Below, in pieces: positions 1-12,372 of a stretch of 64,000 nucleotides of DNA (the first letter of the stretch is position 1; each line of letters starts with the position of its first letter). The position numbers and the translations under genes were made by a program. The notes under the pieces are model-generated. The model was not told where the DNA came from, did not search any database, and was given only the letters and a program-made list of their open reading frames with translations. The stretch comes from Campylorhamphus procurvoides (lineage: Eukaryota > Chordata > Aves > Passeriformes > Dendrocolaptidae), in NCBI GenBank assembly GCA_013396655.1, contig WBMV01000267.1:954769-1018768 (forward strand), given 5' to 3'.

Positions 1-2909
1 AGATTTTCACTGAATCTTTGGTGTGAATGTCCTAGAAGTAAAACTCAGACCTAGAGAGAGAGCCCTTAAGTCTCAGAATACAGTCCTCTCTATGGACTAT
101 TAGATAGACAAGGTTACTTACAGCTCCAGGACCTGATGTTAGCCAGTGTGGTGATATGACCTGAAAAGAAAAGTTTCCCATGGTAAGATATTTGCCTGGG
201 TATTGGGAATTAAATGACATTTATTCCTAACGCATCTGAAAATTTTGTTTGATGAAAAGGAGTTTATCACCACATATTTCTCTTCTTTCAGAAGTCAGCA
301 CAGTCCCACTGAAGTCAGCATCCCTAGTGTGGCCACAAGTGTGACCCCAGGGTTTTAATACAGGTTAGGAATCCAGCACGGCTGCCCGAACTGCCTGGGA
401 CTTCACACGCGATCTCCACATAAACCAGCTTTTCAAAGACAGGCTTTCTAATAAAACAGCCACTGTTGACACAAATAATCCCACATTTCTGATTTGCATA
501 ACCTCTAGAAAGCTGGATAGCAGAGGAAATAAGCAATAATAGCAGTGCAAATGGCCCTAAGTGAAAGCATATCGGTTACAATGTCCCAGTTCAGTCTATG
601 AAGCTCAGTTTATGCTGGTGGCAAAAATAAGAGGAGACATTATGTCTTCATAAAAGCTTGACCTCAAGTTCTTCAGAAGACAGAGGAGACTACATTCAAG
701 GAAAAACAGACTTTCTGTGCACAGTTATTCTTTAAGGGGCTTTGCTAGGGTTCACATACACACACCCTTTGCTTATGAAATGGGAGAGGAAAGGAGCACC
801 TAACAAATGAATGTGTGTAGCTCAGCAGCCCCAGCTGGCCCAGTTCCAAATATATTTTGCTTGATAAACAGCTAATCCCTGAGTATAGTGTGGCTTGCAT
901 TCCTCCAAACTTATCATTAATCATGGAAAAACCCAAGTTGTCCTTGCACTGTGTGAGTGCCTATGAACAGCTCCTTTGATAAGAGTGTTTTTACATGCCT
1001 GGAGGGATTTAGCTTTTTGGACCTCTGTCCTATAAGTAGTAGGCGGACCTTCCTTTGCATGTGAGTCTGCTTTCATTGCTGGTTTCAAGCCACAGAGAAT
1101 TAGCAGGGATGTTTGAAATGAGAAGTTGTACTGTGCTTATGTTCCTCCATTGTACTCGTGCTGTTTCACAGCACTTGTGGCATGGCATAAACTTATAATT
1201 ATCCATTGTCAGCAGCCAGAGAGAAGACAGGGGGACAGAAAAAGGGAATTTCTAAGTGGAAGAAGGGAAAAATGCTATCTTTTAAGTGGCAAAATATTTA
1301 GTCACACAATTTTACTTCTTTTTAATATAGAAGATGAATAAAGCAAAGTGATAAATTATTTACCACCTTACCTTTTAGCTGACCAAGACATGGGAAAAAG
1401 AGGCAACTGTAGGTCTTTTCCCCAAGTAAGGAATAGATAAATTGCCTTTACAATAGGTGGATAATGGACATAAGACGTAAATTATATTGTGTGTTTTTTT
1501 CCTAATGAGAGTAGTTGACAGCAGATATTTCTGTTGTGTATCAGGCACTTTTCACAGCCTGAACTAGGAGTCAGGGTGCCTTATTTCAGCTCCCTGGTCT
1601 GACCCTGCACGTGGGAAAGACAAAACCCTGACTCTATGATGGGAGCCCATTAACTTTAGCTGACAAAATATCTCATGTCTTTTACAAAAAAATAGTCAGT
1701 CCTCATTTGAAAAAGGCAAATTATCACACCCTCAACTATGATTTCTATTAAAATACCAAACCAAACCAAACCCCAAACAAACATGAGACTCATTGCTGTT
1801 TTGGATTGTTCTAATCTGGCTTTTCAACCTAGGTTATCCATCCACTACTGAGATAAAACAGCTCTGCCAAAAAAATGGTTTTACTTTCTGCAAGTATCTA
1901 CACTCTTTAACTTCCTTAGTTTTAAACATTGTCATTCAGAGGAAAACTTAAACCAGACAACTTCAAGGGGCATTTGTAGACCTGAAGAAAGGATTCTAGG
2001 AATACAATAAAGTTTAAAAGGGTCTTAAATGTGGGCAGACCTCATTTTAAAGATGCACTGTTGGTGTGAGAAAGTAGTCATGCTGTTTGCCGAACCTTTA
2101 CCAGCACGGATGAACCCTCATGCAATAAAGTTTATGAACCACAGAGACAAGAGAAAACTTCTGCACCTCCCCAGCTCCATTCCCACAGCAAGCAAGGAAC
2201 AGGACTAGAGCCCTATCAAGTGAAGGTTCAGTGTGACTTTCTCTCTCCTTAGAGAGCATGTGAAGCAAATATGATACTGGAATTATCTGAGATTCCAAGA
2301 CCTCGAGCATTTCCTGAGCATTATGAATTGAAGGTGGCCTCTTTAGGTCATCATTCTTCAACTGCACCAGAGATTTGGCTGCAAAGGGACTGTTTAAATA
2401 AGAAATCAGGTCTGCTGATTTTCATCTTTTAGAATAAAAGCAGATGTAAAAAGAAAGCTGGGGAATAGACAGTAAGCAGGGAAAAGTTACAGAGGAAAGA
2501 CAACATTCTGTATTTCTCCATTGTTCATTTCCATATATATAAATATTTCAGGATTTGTGCCTTAGTGAATTTCTGCAAGGAAATGAACACTGACTTGGTG
2601 TTTCCTACATTCATAGATACCACCTGCTGAGCTTTGCTTCCTTTTAAACTATTTTTGATATATTTTGATTTAATTTAATTTGAAAGAAGGATATGTAGGA
2701 TATTTAGTCAGGTGGTATCTGGACAGGCCTGAAAAATACTGTTATATTGAAGCCAGAATTAAAACTATCTTTCTAAGAAGGAACAGCAAAAATGAAACAG
2801 ATTTTCAATGCATAATTTTGTGTACTGATGTAATGCTTTAATCATGGTAAGTGCAAAAACTCCAATTACAGAAAGGCAAAAGGTCTCCTGAGGGTCTCAT
2901 GGCAGGTTG
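1..2909. other. Noncoding DNA, no gene seen
   Basis: Moderately AT-rich unique-looking sequence. Open frames are all under about 90 codons, lie on both strands and show no family motif. The only low-complexity stretch is a short CCAAA-type pentanucleotide run near 1752-1782. No transposon, RNA gene or clear promoter was recognised. Confidence 0.7.
1752..1782. repeat. Short CCAAA-type low-complexity run
   Basis: About 30 bases made only of A and C, with three consecutive CCAAA units followed by imperfect ones. It is a simple repeat with no sign of function. A complementary GGTTT-type run lies at about 6460-6487. Confidence 0.7.
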
Positions 2910-3130
2910 AGGGAGGATCTTTCTCTGAAAGCAGGAGTAAGGTAGTGAGGCATGGAAAGAGGTTCCTGGGGAAGCTGTGGATTCCCCATCTCTGGAATTG
3001 TTCAAAGCCAGGTTGGATGGGGCTTTGAGCAACCTGGTCTAGTGGAAGGTGTTCCTGCCCATGGCAGTGTGTTGGAACGAGATGACCCTTAGGGTTCCTT
3101 CCAACCCAAATCATTCTATGATTTTGTGAT
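2910..3130 (+). mobile_element. CR1 LINE 3' fragment
   Basis: This is the 3' end of a CR1 non-LTR retrotransposon, 5'-truncated as most bird copies are. In order it shows the 'tttctctgaaag' block, 'ggcatggaaagaggtt', a 'ccccatctctggaattgtt' block, 'ccaggttggatggggcttt', 'gagcaacctggtctagtgg', the 'cctgcccatggcag' block, and the terminal 'ccttccaaccca' followed by ATTCTATG-type repeats ending at 3130. CR1 ends in such short repeats rather than poly(A), which fixes the orientation. Only the tail remains, so no reverse transcriptase is encoded. Among the copies here it is one of the least diverged. Confidence 0.95.
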
Positions 3131-5747
3131 AAGGGAATATAGAACTGCACACTGCTTTGCTGCACCACACAGTAACTTAATTACCCCTTATAACAGCAAT
3201 TAAACTTGTAGAACCACACCTTTTGCCACAAGAGCCACATGACTGGCATAAGAGATGTAATTTGGAAAAAAATTCTCAACCAGGCTGAAAGGACACTTTG
3301 TGCAGAAAAGCAAGCATATGTGGGCTTATCCCTACTCTCAGGTTTTTCATTTTTGGGCAGTATTCTCCAACCTTTTGGAATGGAGCTGACCAGAATATAT
3401 ATTAATTTCTGGGTATCTTGGAAGAAAATAAAGGCAATCTCAGAAGTATCCATTTCCTCTGGATTAATTCCTGGAGCCTGGTAGACTCCTGTCAGCCAGT
3501 TCCAGGATGGAATAGTCATTTAGCTTTCTTTTTAAATTTAGAAAGTGTCAGAATTTGGGAGCTACAGAAAACCAAGCCTTTGCTTTGATGTCCAACAGGA
3601 CAGCTGAGCAAGTAGACAAACTTGTTTGGCACCACGTATTTCACAGCCTACTGAAGATGGTTCTGGGTTTGTTTGTGCTACTGATGTGTCTAGGAAATGA
3701 AAACAAATCCCCACTGCTCTCAACCCTGAGACTCTTGTGACAGACCAAGAATGACAAATCAGAGCATGGAAAAAGAACTGGCAAATACACCTTCAGTGGC
3801 AGCCTTGAATTTGCTGCCAGTGAGCAACTGTCAAAAAGTCATTATAAAATACCAAAACTCTTTACCTCAGGGCTCCTCAGGAGAAAGAAACTATTGCATT
3901 TCTAGCAGCAGAGAGATGTCCTTGGGGAGGATAAAGGCCTCAAGTCATTAGAGTCTGTTGACATACCGCTCTTTCCAAAGATATCCAAAAAAGTTTGGAT
4001 TTATTAGCATGAATAAAAGTACTTTTCTCAGGGCTTTATCAAAGTGGGGGTTTTTTCCATGTATATCCATAGGTACATAATAAATTACACTTATTTATTT
4101 CATATGTGTGTACACACGTTGGCACATACACATACAGTACATTAGTTTATATACATTGTACATGTGTGCACGTGAACATCTTCAGTATGGCTTTTTTCCC
4201 AAATAAAATCCATTACAATGACAGCAACAGAGTCGGACCACATATGAACGAAACTGAATAAATGCAAGTGAACTGATTAGAAGAATAAAAGCAAACATGA
4301 CAAATTCTGACCAGAGTGTAAATCCAGATTGCAGTTATATTTGTGTCAACACTAATATTTCTGAACAGAAGCAGAAGAAAAACTAATCAAAACAAAAATT
4401 AATTGCAGCATCAGGTAAAAAAAATGTTTAAATTAACAGAATATATATATCATTTCATGTGAAAAGAACATAGATAATCTATTAGAAGCATAGAGTATCA
4501 CCTAATGGGTACCCATAGTTCAGATGCTCTGGTAAATTCTGGAGCTTGCTGTCTATGCCCAATATTCAGACTACCTATTGTGCACACAGTACATATGGTG
4601 GCTGATAGCCACAGGGTGTAGCAGGAACCAAACAGTCTCTAAAGAAGGATTATATGACCATAGAAACTCGATGGACTGCAGAGTCCCGATCTGAAGTGCC
4701 CTAAGCTATCACTGACAGAGAATTGCAGTACTAAGGGGAGGTCTGTGGGCATTCAGAGTTAAAGTGCCTTAGACGGATAGCCCATTTTGTGTGTCCTGCA
4801 ATTAACATTTGCATTAGCACCTTTTTTTTTTCACTGTTAAATCAAATGGTTCTTTGTAGCATATTTTACCCTTGGCCCCCTATAGCTGTTGGATGCTGTA
4901 ATGTCCCATGTTTACATCGTGGGTCCTACATGTGTCTAAACTCATGATACATTTTTCACAAATGAATAGTTGAGATTGGAAGAAAAAAAGAAAAAGGGTG
5001 TCTAAATTTAGGCTTCTAAACCTGAATGTTGGCACCCAAATAACTGGCCAGCTTTCCAAAAGCCAAGTCCCTGGAAATTTCCAGTAATCACAGTTGCTAT
5101 ACCAACGGCTGTCAGCACTCTTGCAAAAGCAGGTCATGTATTTAGGTGCCAAAATGTAGCAAGAGGGGTTTAATTTCAAGTTTTATTTTATTTTTTTTTT
5201 TTTTTAGATCTGGCCAAGAGCACTGATGATAATTGGGAACAGTTTCACCTCTGCTGCCACTCTCCAGTTTCTCCAGCTGGAGTCACAAGACTGCTGAGGT
5301 CTTGCAAAAGAGGAGATGTCTGGGGATGTAAAGCATGAGGTGTTAGCAATTATTGCCTCTGGTTCCATCCTGGGTGCAGGCTTTGTGCTGATACAGAGAT
5401 ATCCCACCAACTGATTTTGGGGCAAACAGCCAGAGAAGTGTGGGGCTTGGTGCAGGCTAATTGCCCTGGGCTACAATCAGGGAATGGCTCAAGTCCATCG
5501 ACAGAGGGGATGTTTGGTTTGTTGTATGCAACACTGAGCTTTGTGGGCCAGCCATACAAGCAGGCAAGTGGCCAGGTGCTTATCTACCCCCACCTTCATC
5601 CAGTGCTGGCCACTTCCCCCTTGGAATCATGCTCTGCTGCCAACTCGCAGTCCCTCTTGGTGGGCATCAGCCAAGGCATTTTCAAAGGTGAGGACAAGTG
5701 TGTCCACCCATCCCTTGGAGTCTTTGGCACAGCCTCTGTGCTGCCTC
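3131..5747. other. Noncoding DNA, no gene seen
   Basis: Unique-looking DNA between a CR1 tail and a SINE. It holds an alternating TG/CA and TA rich stretch around 4100-4175, an (AT)n run at about 4440-4450, and a T-rich run at 5181-5205. A 149-codon frame begins at 5417 but its 3' part runs into the SINE at 5748, and three other frames overlap it, so it is not taken as a gene. Confidence 0.65.
5181..5205. repeat. T-rich homopolymer run
   Basis: Twenty-five bases with only two A residues, ending in a run of 15 T followed by AG. It could pass for a polypyrimidine tract with an acceptor, or for the poly(A) tail of a minus-strand insert, but no branch-point context, exon or retrocopy was found beside it. 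It is listed as simple sequence. Confidence 0.7.
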
Positions 5748-5992
5748 TGCCTCCAGATACCTGCCTGACCTCAGGCAAGTCACTTAACCTCTCTGTCTTA
5801 AGGCAAAATAAAGATAACACCACTTCCTTCTCCCTGCATTTTGTGTGTCTTTCAGCTCAGGTGTAAGCTCCTAAGGGCAAGGTTTGTCTTCTCAGTGTGT
5901 TCAGTGCCTATCAAAACAGAGCCTTGATCTCAGCTGGGGCCTTGAGGCATGACTACAGTACTGTTATTATCGTTAATAATAATAATAACGAA
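5748..5992 (+). mobile_element. MIR-like tRNA-derived SINE
   Basis: An old amniote SINE of MIR/CORE type in forward orientation. The diagnostic core 'ctcaggcaagtcacttaacc' with 'tctctgtctta' lies at about 5770-5800 and matches the MIR pattern 'ttgggcaagtcacttaacctctctg'. Downstream are 'gtaagctcctaagggcaagg' and 'cagtgcctatc', then 'ccttgatctcagctggggcc' and an AAT-rich tail at 5963-5992. The tail forms an inverted repeat (gttattat at 5963-5970 with ataataac at 5982-5989). The tRNA-like head is decayed or missing. It carries no coding capacity. The exact subfamily cannot be named without a repeat library. Confidence 0.85.
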
Positions 5993-8900
5993 TGCAATCA
6001 GATCAAAGACACTGACTGTATGAGTCATTTTTGGGGTAAAGTTAGTCATTCCAAAGAGCAATAGGTATATGTAAACTGTAGACACTGCCAAGGCTTCGCT
6101 TTTTTCCCACCATTTAAAAACTCACCCTTGGGAGTATGGGAGAGCAACACGATCTGAAAAGGCTCTGCCTTGCCAGTGTTTCCATGTGGAGAGGCACTTG
6201 TGCTCACATGCCGACATTGCAAGGTTAATGGTGTAACTCTGCTCTGTATAATTCAGCTATGTAAATACCCTGTGTGGGTTTTCTGGATCATAGGTGAAAC
6301 TCCTTTCCATATCGAGTCTTCTCTGGATAGAATTCAATCTCTGTCATTGCCCTCAGTGGCACCTGTATGAAAACCAGACAATAGCACTACATGCCAAAAA
6401 AAAATGTTTTTTCTTGTTAAATGTCGCAGGTTTTAACTGTTTGGTGGGGGTTCCTCTGGTTTTTTTGTTTTGGTTTGGTTTGGTTTTAATCAGTTGAATG
6501 GATCATAACAAAGGTTTCTTAAAAGGGAAAAAGGTAATTACATGAATGAATTACTTATTAAAATCTTTAAAATGAGATTTTTCACCTTAAGGAAAGGGCC
6601 CACAGCCAATTGGATTACACAGGTGCAAAATAAGACACAAGAGGGAGCTCACATAATAAATAATAGTGATAAACAACATTTTGAAAACAGTTCAGACCTA
6701 TGGAGCGAAGGAAATTAATAAACCTTACAATTCCTACTTGCTGTTGGGGGTCTCATCTCTGCAGTTATTGTCACAGTATATGAGAACATGCTCTCAGACA
6801 AGGATCTCAGTACACCAGACTTTGCCTACAGAACAAAAAAGCACAACTCGGTCACAATAGCTTCTGATCTTGGGGCAGCATGGAAGAGGGCAACTGAGCC
6901 AGGGGATTACAGGGAAACACTGTTCTGGCACACAGAAAGGGACCTGAGTTTAGAGCTCCTCCAGGAATTAATGTCAAATATTCACTGCACACCACCATTT
7001 TTAAATAGATTTAATTGTCTATGTGCATTTTTGTTGCATGGGAATGATGGTTCATCTTCAAGAGACAACCACATGTACAGAAAAACAGAGGACTTACAAC
7101 TGAGTTTGCAACCCAACTGTTACATTTTGTATGTGGAATCAGAAGGAGTTTCATTTCTATGCCTGCAACTTTAGTTCTCTCCACAACCATGTTTCTCAGA
7201 ACTTAGAGAAACAGTGCTCTTTTGACAAATGCATTTGACAAACTCCCTTTTTAAGTGTTAATGTGAGCATTCAAAACCTTTCAGTTCTTAAAGTTCTTGT
7301 GAAAATAAGGCCTTGATCAATGGCCTTGATCTGTTGGCAGAGATCCACTCTCCCCGCAGTCGGACACATGTTGCATGGTGCTGGACGCTGGGTCTTTCAT
7401 CTTTCTGAGGCTACACCTGCATGTACCAGCACACACAGCTCCTCTCCAAAAATCTGACAGAAAAGTAGAACAGTTGGAGGGTTGCCCTTTAAAGCAAGGC
7501 CTCCACATTATAACGGCTCTGGGCATGTGTCATAATTACCACCTGGAAGGATGTTAGATAGTCATCAAAGGGGCACTAGTTTGGGGGGACCCACACACAG
7601 GTCTAGAAGATGGGCATTACACTCTGATATCCATCACCTCCGAACAAGGAAGAATATCTTGGACATAGCTGGAGCTGGAAATACTCACTGGGGTTGGAAA
7701 GACCCTAGTTCATATGCTGGTGATGGTGACCATCACAAGTATCTCAGACATTTCCCTCCAGAAGTGCCAGGGCCAGAGACAAGATGTGTATTCCTTTAGG
7801 ATCTATTAGCAGAGATCCACAATTAATGTGATTGCAAGGAGCATACCTTCTTTCATATTCCAGGACCTCTCTGGTCTTAAACATCTGTACCGCAGCCACA
7901 AGCCTTAGAGAGCTGCTGAGTACCCTTCAGCCAAGGAGGGAGCTAATTCTTACTCTCTGACATCTGAGTCCATGGTATGAATGTATCCACCAACATCAGC
8001 AGTGCCTCCTTTTCTTTCCTCTGCTTCAGTAGTGTAAATGGGCTTTTTCAGTCAATAGTGCCACTCATGGGGAGTCCAGAAATATGTTCAGTCCTGACAG
8101 ATGTTTGTCAAATGGCTCATTGAGCAGCTCAAGACCAACTGGTGCTCCTTGTAAGACTGTATTAGCTATATGAGCATGGGGTGTTCTTCACTTTACAGTG
8201 TGGTGTCCCCCAAAGATCATCCACCTACTTGCATCAGGAACTCCATAGACCAAAGAGAACCCGAGAATGTGCAGGTTCTGACAATGCAGTGTCGCCCTTA
8301 ACATGTCACTTGGTGGAAGGGACATGGTCACTGTAAGCATCCTAATGTTACATAGATTTCTCACATACACTATGGAGGGCAGTAAGAACTTCAGTGACTG
8401 GAATAATCAGAGACATCTATACCCCGGGATTCTTGCTCATCCTCACTCCAACATACAAAGTTTAGTCTGTGCAGTCACCTTAGTACTGGAAACCCTGGAC
8501 CTCAACACTGGGAATTACTCTTTCCACTCCTTTGAGAGAAGTTAATGAATTCGTCAGTAGAGAGGGTGTTTTGTAGCCAGATTCCACAGCTGTGGAATTA
8601 CAGAAAGCCAGGCAGTGGACCCTGAGCTGGCAGAGACCATCCTCACACTGGTTGATGCATTTGATCTCTGGAGAGGAAGGAGTACATACCCAGCATGGCA
8701 GCCTGGCCAGCTGGCTTGGAAGAAGCAATGCTGGCTTTGACTGTGCAAGCAGGTGCTTGCTTCCCCTCCCCATCAGATGGGGAGAGTGAAAGAACAGCTG
8801 TAAATAGAACAAGGTTTAAAAAACTGGAGAAATAGAGATTTAAAAAAAACCCAAAACACAAACTTCCCTGTCTTGCATCTGAAACCTGTTGTGTTTTTAA

Positions 8901-11900
8901 TCTAAATTAAAGTTGTGCTAGTACTATGTAGTAAAACAATTGCCTACTACCAGAGCCACACATTTTTGAGAAGTGAGAATGAGCCATATGTCTTCCATAA
9001 AAGCACATTGATACAGTTCAGCCTGTTCTTTATGCTTTCTGGAAAATCTTATTTTTTTACTGGCCATGGTTAAGGTGAGCAATATTTTTGTTTGCCAGAA
9101 AGTATTTACATTACTGTATTATCCTTCATCTCTAGCAGTTTTCATTTGTTACTATTGACACATGGTAAAAGAGTTTTAATTATCTCCAGGCTCAAGTACA
9201 AGGATATTTTATAATTCAGTCGGGTCTATTTAATTTCCAGTATCTAAGCTACCATAATGAAAATGTTACTCAAAGTTTCTTCTTCAACTCCCCTCTCTTT
9301 AGATCATAATAAAGACAGTTCACTTGAGCAAATAGTTCCTTTGAAATGTTAATCCTCCTCAGATGTGTTTTTTGTTAGATCAGCTGCACTGTTAAAATAC
9401 TTTCTATTTTCCCATTAATTGGAATGCAGAATAACACTTATTAGCCATATGGACACAAAGTAGCTCGTTGATGAAGACAACTGAATTAAAGCCTCATGTT
9501 AAACAATGAATTAACTGTGATACTGGGTACAAAAACCACAGTTACCACAGTTACATAAAACTGGGTTGTCTATTCCTCTGTTATCCAACACAATCTCTCC
9601 TTAAAAGAAGAAATTTATTTCAGACACTGCCCCCTGTGCAACCTAAAATCCATACAAAAGCATAGAAAGGAGGGCGAATGTAAAAACCTACAGCAAAGTG
9701 GCTTATTGAAACATTTTTTTTTTAATGTATCAGCTTATATTAGTCTTTCCTTGGCATTTAAATAGTGGAATCCCAACGAGCTAAACCTTTCCTTCAGAAA
9801 AATGCATGTGGAGGTGTATGTTTGCTGCAGGGCTGGCTCTGTGGTTGCTCCCTGGCTGGAGACCCTGTCTTGGCTCAGGTGTGATGAGGCACAGCATGAG
9901 ATCCCACGCTTGGTGCTGTTCCTCCCTCCTTCCCTGCCACGTCCCGAGCCCGATGGACTGCTGCGCTTCAATAAACCCAGCAGCTCCGTGATTGCTTTTT
10001 AATGAATTGGGGGGGAATGTGTATGGTTTCCCTGGGGTGCGAAAGGAATTTCAGGTGGGTCATCAGCATTCAAATATTAAATTACTTGGGCAGGTTGCAT
10101 AAGGTTAGCAGCCAAAGAGGTGGAGATGGGACTCTAACACAAACCTCACTGTAAGTCAGTAGGCACAGAAGAAAAGCTCTGCTAGATTCAGGTGAGAAGA
10201 ATGTGTCTGGGAGGATATTAAGAAAAACAGCAGATAAGAACCTCGGCATGTGCGCAGTGAAAGCATGCTTAAGCTTCAGTAGCCTTCAGTGAATATAGTT
10301 TTGTTTCGAAACTCTGCCTGTAATTTCAAAACAGGAGACATCTGAGTCCATGAGAATTTCGAGTCCTAGTCTATACTTCAATGAGAGATCAGTCTTTCTT
10401 GGGAATATGTCCCCCGTTACTGTTCCTTGATTTACACATTTTGTGCAAGCCTGAATAGGGATGTACAACAATTAAGCAGAAGGAGCTGGAGCACATGAAG
10501 CATCGGCTTCCAGAGGGGCAGGAAGCTGGTGTTATTTACTTAACCAGGAACAATAGATCGCTTGCTATTCAGCCTGCATTTCCATTGCTGGCATGGATGG
10601 GCGCATCCGTCTGCTCACACCCTCCACTGCTGCACCCCTACCTGCTCTCTCCACTGCCTCTGGCACTTGATGATGCCTCCAACAACAATCAGACAGATTT
10701 CCAGATTCCAGCAATTGACAGGGAGCGAATTTGCAAATGTGCACTGTGCTAACATGATTAGGCCTGTGAACATGCAAATCCTTGGAATGAATTTTGGGTT
10801 TATGCAACTGACGTAAATAAAAAGGATCCTGTTTATGTGCTGCCTAAACAGCCACTGTACAAACTGGACTGCCAGAGATGATTTCATTCATCTCTTTAGT
10901 GAAACATACAGAGAACCACAGTGCAGATACCTCCAGGGTATAATTTTCATTATAATCAAAACAGAGACATGCTATACAATAGTTTACAACCAGAACTGAA
11001 GGCAGATATCTAATTCTGGGGAAGAGGGGAAATTTTTGTGTGTCCTGAGCACATGTCCTGATACTCACAGATCCCCACAGCTACTCCGCCTGATGTCACA
11101 GGATTTCAGGGGTCAATAAATGATCCTTTTCAGGTTGGCCAAATAGGCAGTATTTCTAACAGCACCAAGGCTGTGACTGACTCCCACAAGCAGGCACATG
11201 TTGCTCTTGATCTTGTGTTTCAGATGGAATCAAAGACTGGAAATTGTGTCTGTGTATCCTTGCTGTTTGACTGATGACCTGTCCTGGAGAATTTTCCTTC
11301 AGCATGCCAGTATATCCAGAGGAGAGTGATCCTTAGACTAACTTTTCCCTGAGATCACCCCACAAGTAACCTTGCTATGCAAGTTTGTTGCAGTGGAAAT
11401 TAACCAGGGCTTCATTCAAAAAACCTCACACAGAGATCAATCAGGTTACTCTGGTTAATCCTGACTCTCTCACTTGGCAGTGGATTATAACCTCCTTCAT
11501 AAGGTAATTTCTAATTCCTCATAGTAAGGTGGATTCCAGCCACACTTTTGGCTTTTGCAACAGCAGGCAGGGAACAATCTGTTTGAGTTTTCTGCTGAAA
11601 GGCAAATAAGTTGTGTTGAGGGTATGCTAGGTTGTCATCAATAATGTGGAGTTGTGATTATTTTACCTGGGGAAAAAGAGTGAGGAAAAGATGGTCTTTG
11701 AGAGGATGGAGACCATCAATACTTCCCTTAGGGATGAAGGCCACACAGGCCCTGTATGTGAAGCCCTTGACTAGAAGACCTCTTGCAACTTTAATGATTC
11801 TAAGGCAGAATATTCAAAGAAATCCTTGGGTCAGGGAACATGGAGTGTTCTCTCATTGCTGATAATATATCAAAATATCTCTTGCTTTCCAGAGACAGTT

Positions 11901-12249
11901 CTGATAATTTAAGCCACTTCTTCTTGGGAGAAAAACCTCAAACTTTTTTTAAAAAAACATTATTTTATTAAAATTGTGAGAGATTTGAACCACCAGAATT
12001 TCCCAACAAAACCTGAAGCCATTGATATTCTTATGGCTTACTCCTTCCCTACTCCTTTTTATTTTTCAGTAGTAAAATGAGAAGAAAGGTGAAAAGGCTG
12101 GGATAGGACTGAAAAAAATATTTTTAGAGTTTTCAGATAAAAATATGAAAATGGGCTGGCTGACTTCTTTTTGAAATATTTCTACTTCCTTGTGTGACCC
12201 CTGCGAAGCTCAGGAAGAAGCTCTGGGTTAATGGTAATTGGTTGCATTG
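5993..12249. other. Noncoding DNA with possible regulatory blocks
   Basis: About 6.3 kb without a recognisable gene. Open frames reach 128 codons (6788-7174) but none has a recognisable domain and splice or coding signals are absent. The GGTTT-type run at 6460-6487 is simple sequence. Two blocks look like conserved noncoding DNA by motif density: about 9000-9560 and 10540-10880. A weak CR1-like end may sit near 11755-11810. No RNA gene was seen. Confidence 0.6.
6460..6487. repeat. GGTTT-type pentanucleotide run
   Basis: T-rich run with three adjacent GGTTT units. Simple repeat, complementary in sequence type to the CCAAA run at 1752-1782. No function is inferred. Confidence 0.65.
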
Positions 12250-12372
12250 ATATATACAGAGAAGCACAGCTGAGACTGGAAGGGACTTCCAGAGATTGTC
12301 TTGTCCAAGCTTGCTGTTCACAGCAGAGTCAGCTCAAAGGAGGTTGATCCAGACTATTTTAGAGGGGTGCTT
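12250..12372 (-). mobile_element. Diverged CR1 LINE 3' fragment
   Basis: Reverse complement of a CR1 3' end. Reading the plus strand, 'gactggaagggacttccaga', then 'gattgtcttgtccaagctt', then 'ctgttcacagcagagtcag' and 'ctcaaaggaggttgatcc' follow the CR1 order (tggaagggacctctggagatcat, agtccaacccc, ctcaaagcagggtcaac, caggttgctcagg). The terminal octamer repeats are worn away. Clearly older than the copy at 2910. Noncoding. Confidence 0.75.

Noticed and set aside
5181..5215. Splice acceptor or retrocopy tail at the T run
   Set aside because: A T run followed by AG is common by chance; no exon frame, transcript-like sequence or target-site duplication was found next to it.
5417..5866. 149-codon open frame on the plus strand
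   Set aside because: The last third lies in the MIR-like SINE, and several other frames are open over the same DNA. Nothing in the translation is recognisable.
11755..11810. Possible CR1 3' end on the plus strand
   Set aside because: 'ttgactagaagacctcttgc' and 'aatgattctaagg' resemble a CR1 end, but about 10 expected bases are missing between them and the upstream sequence does not follow CR1. Too weak to call.
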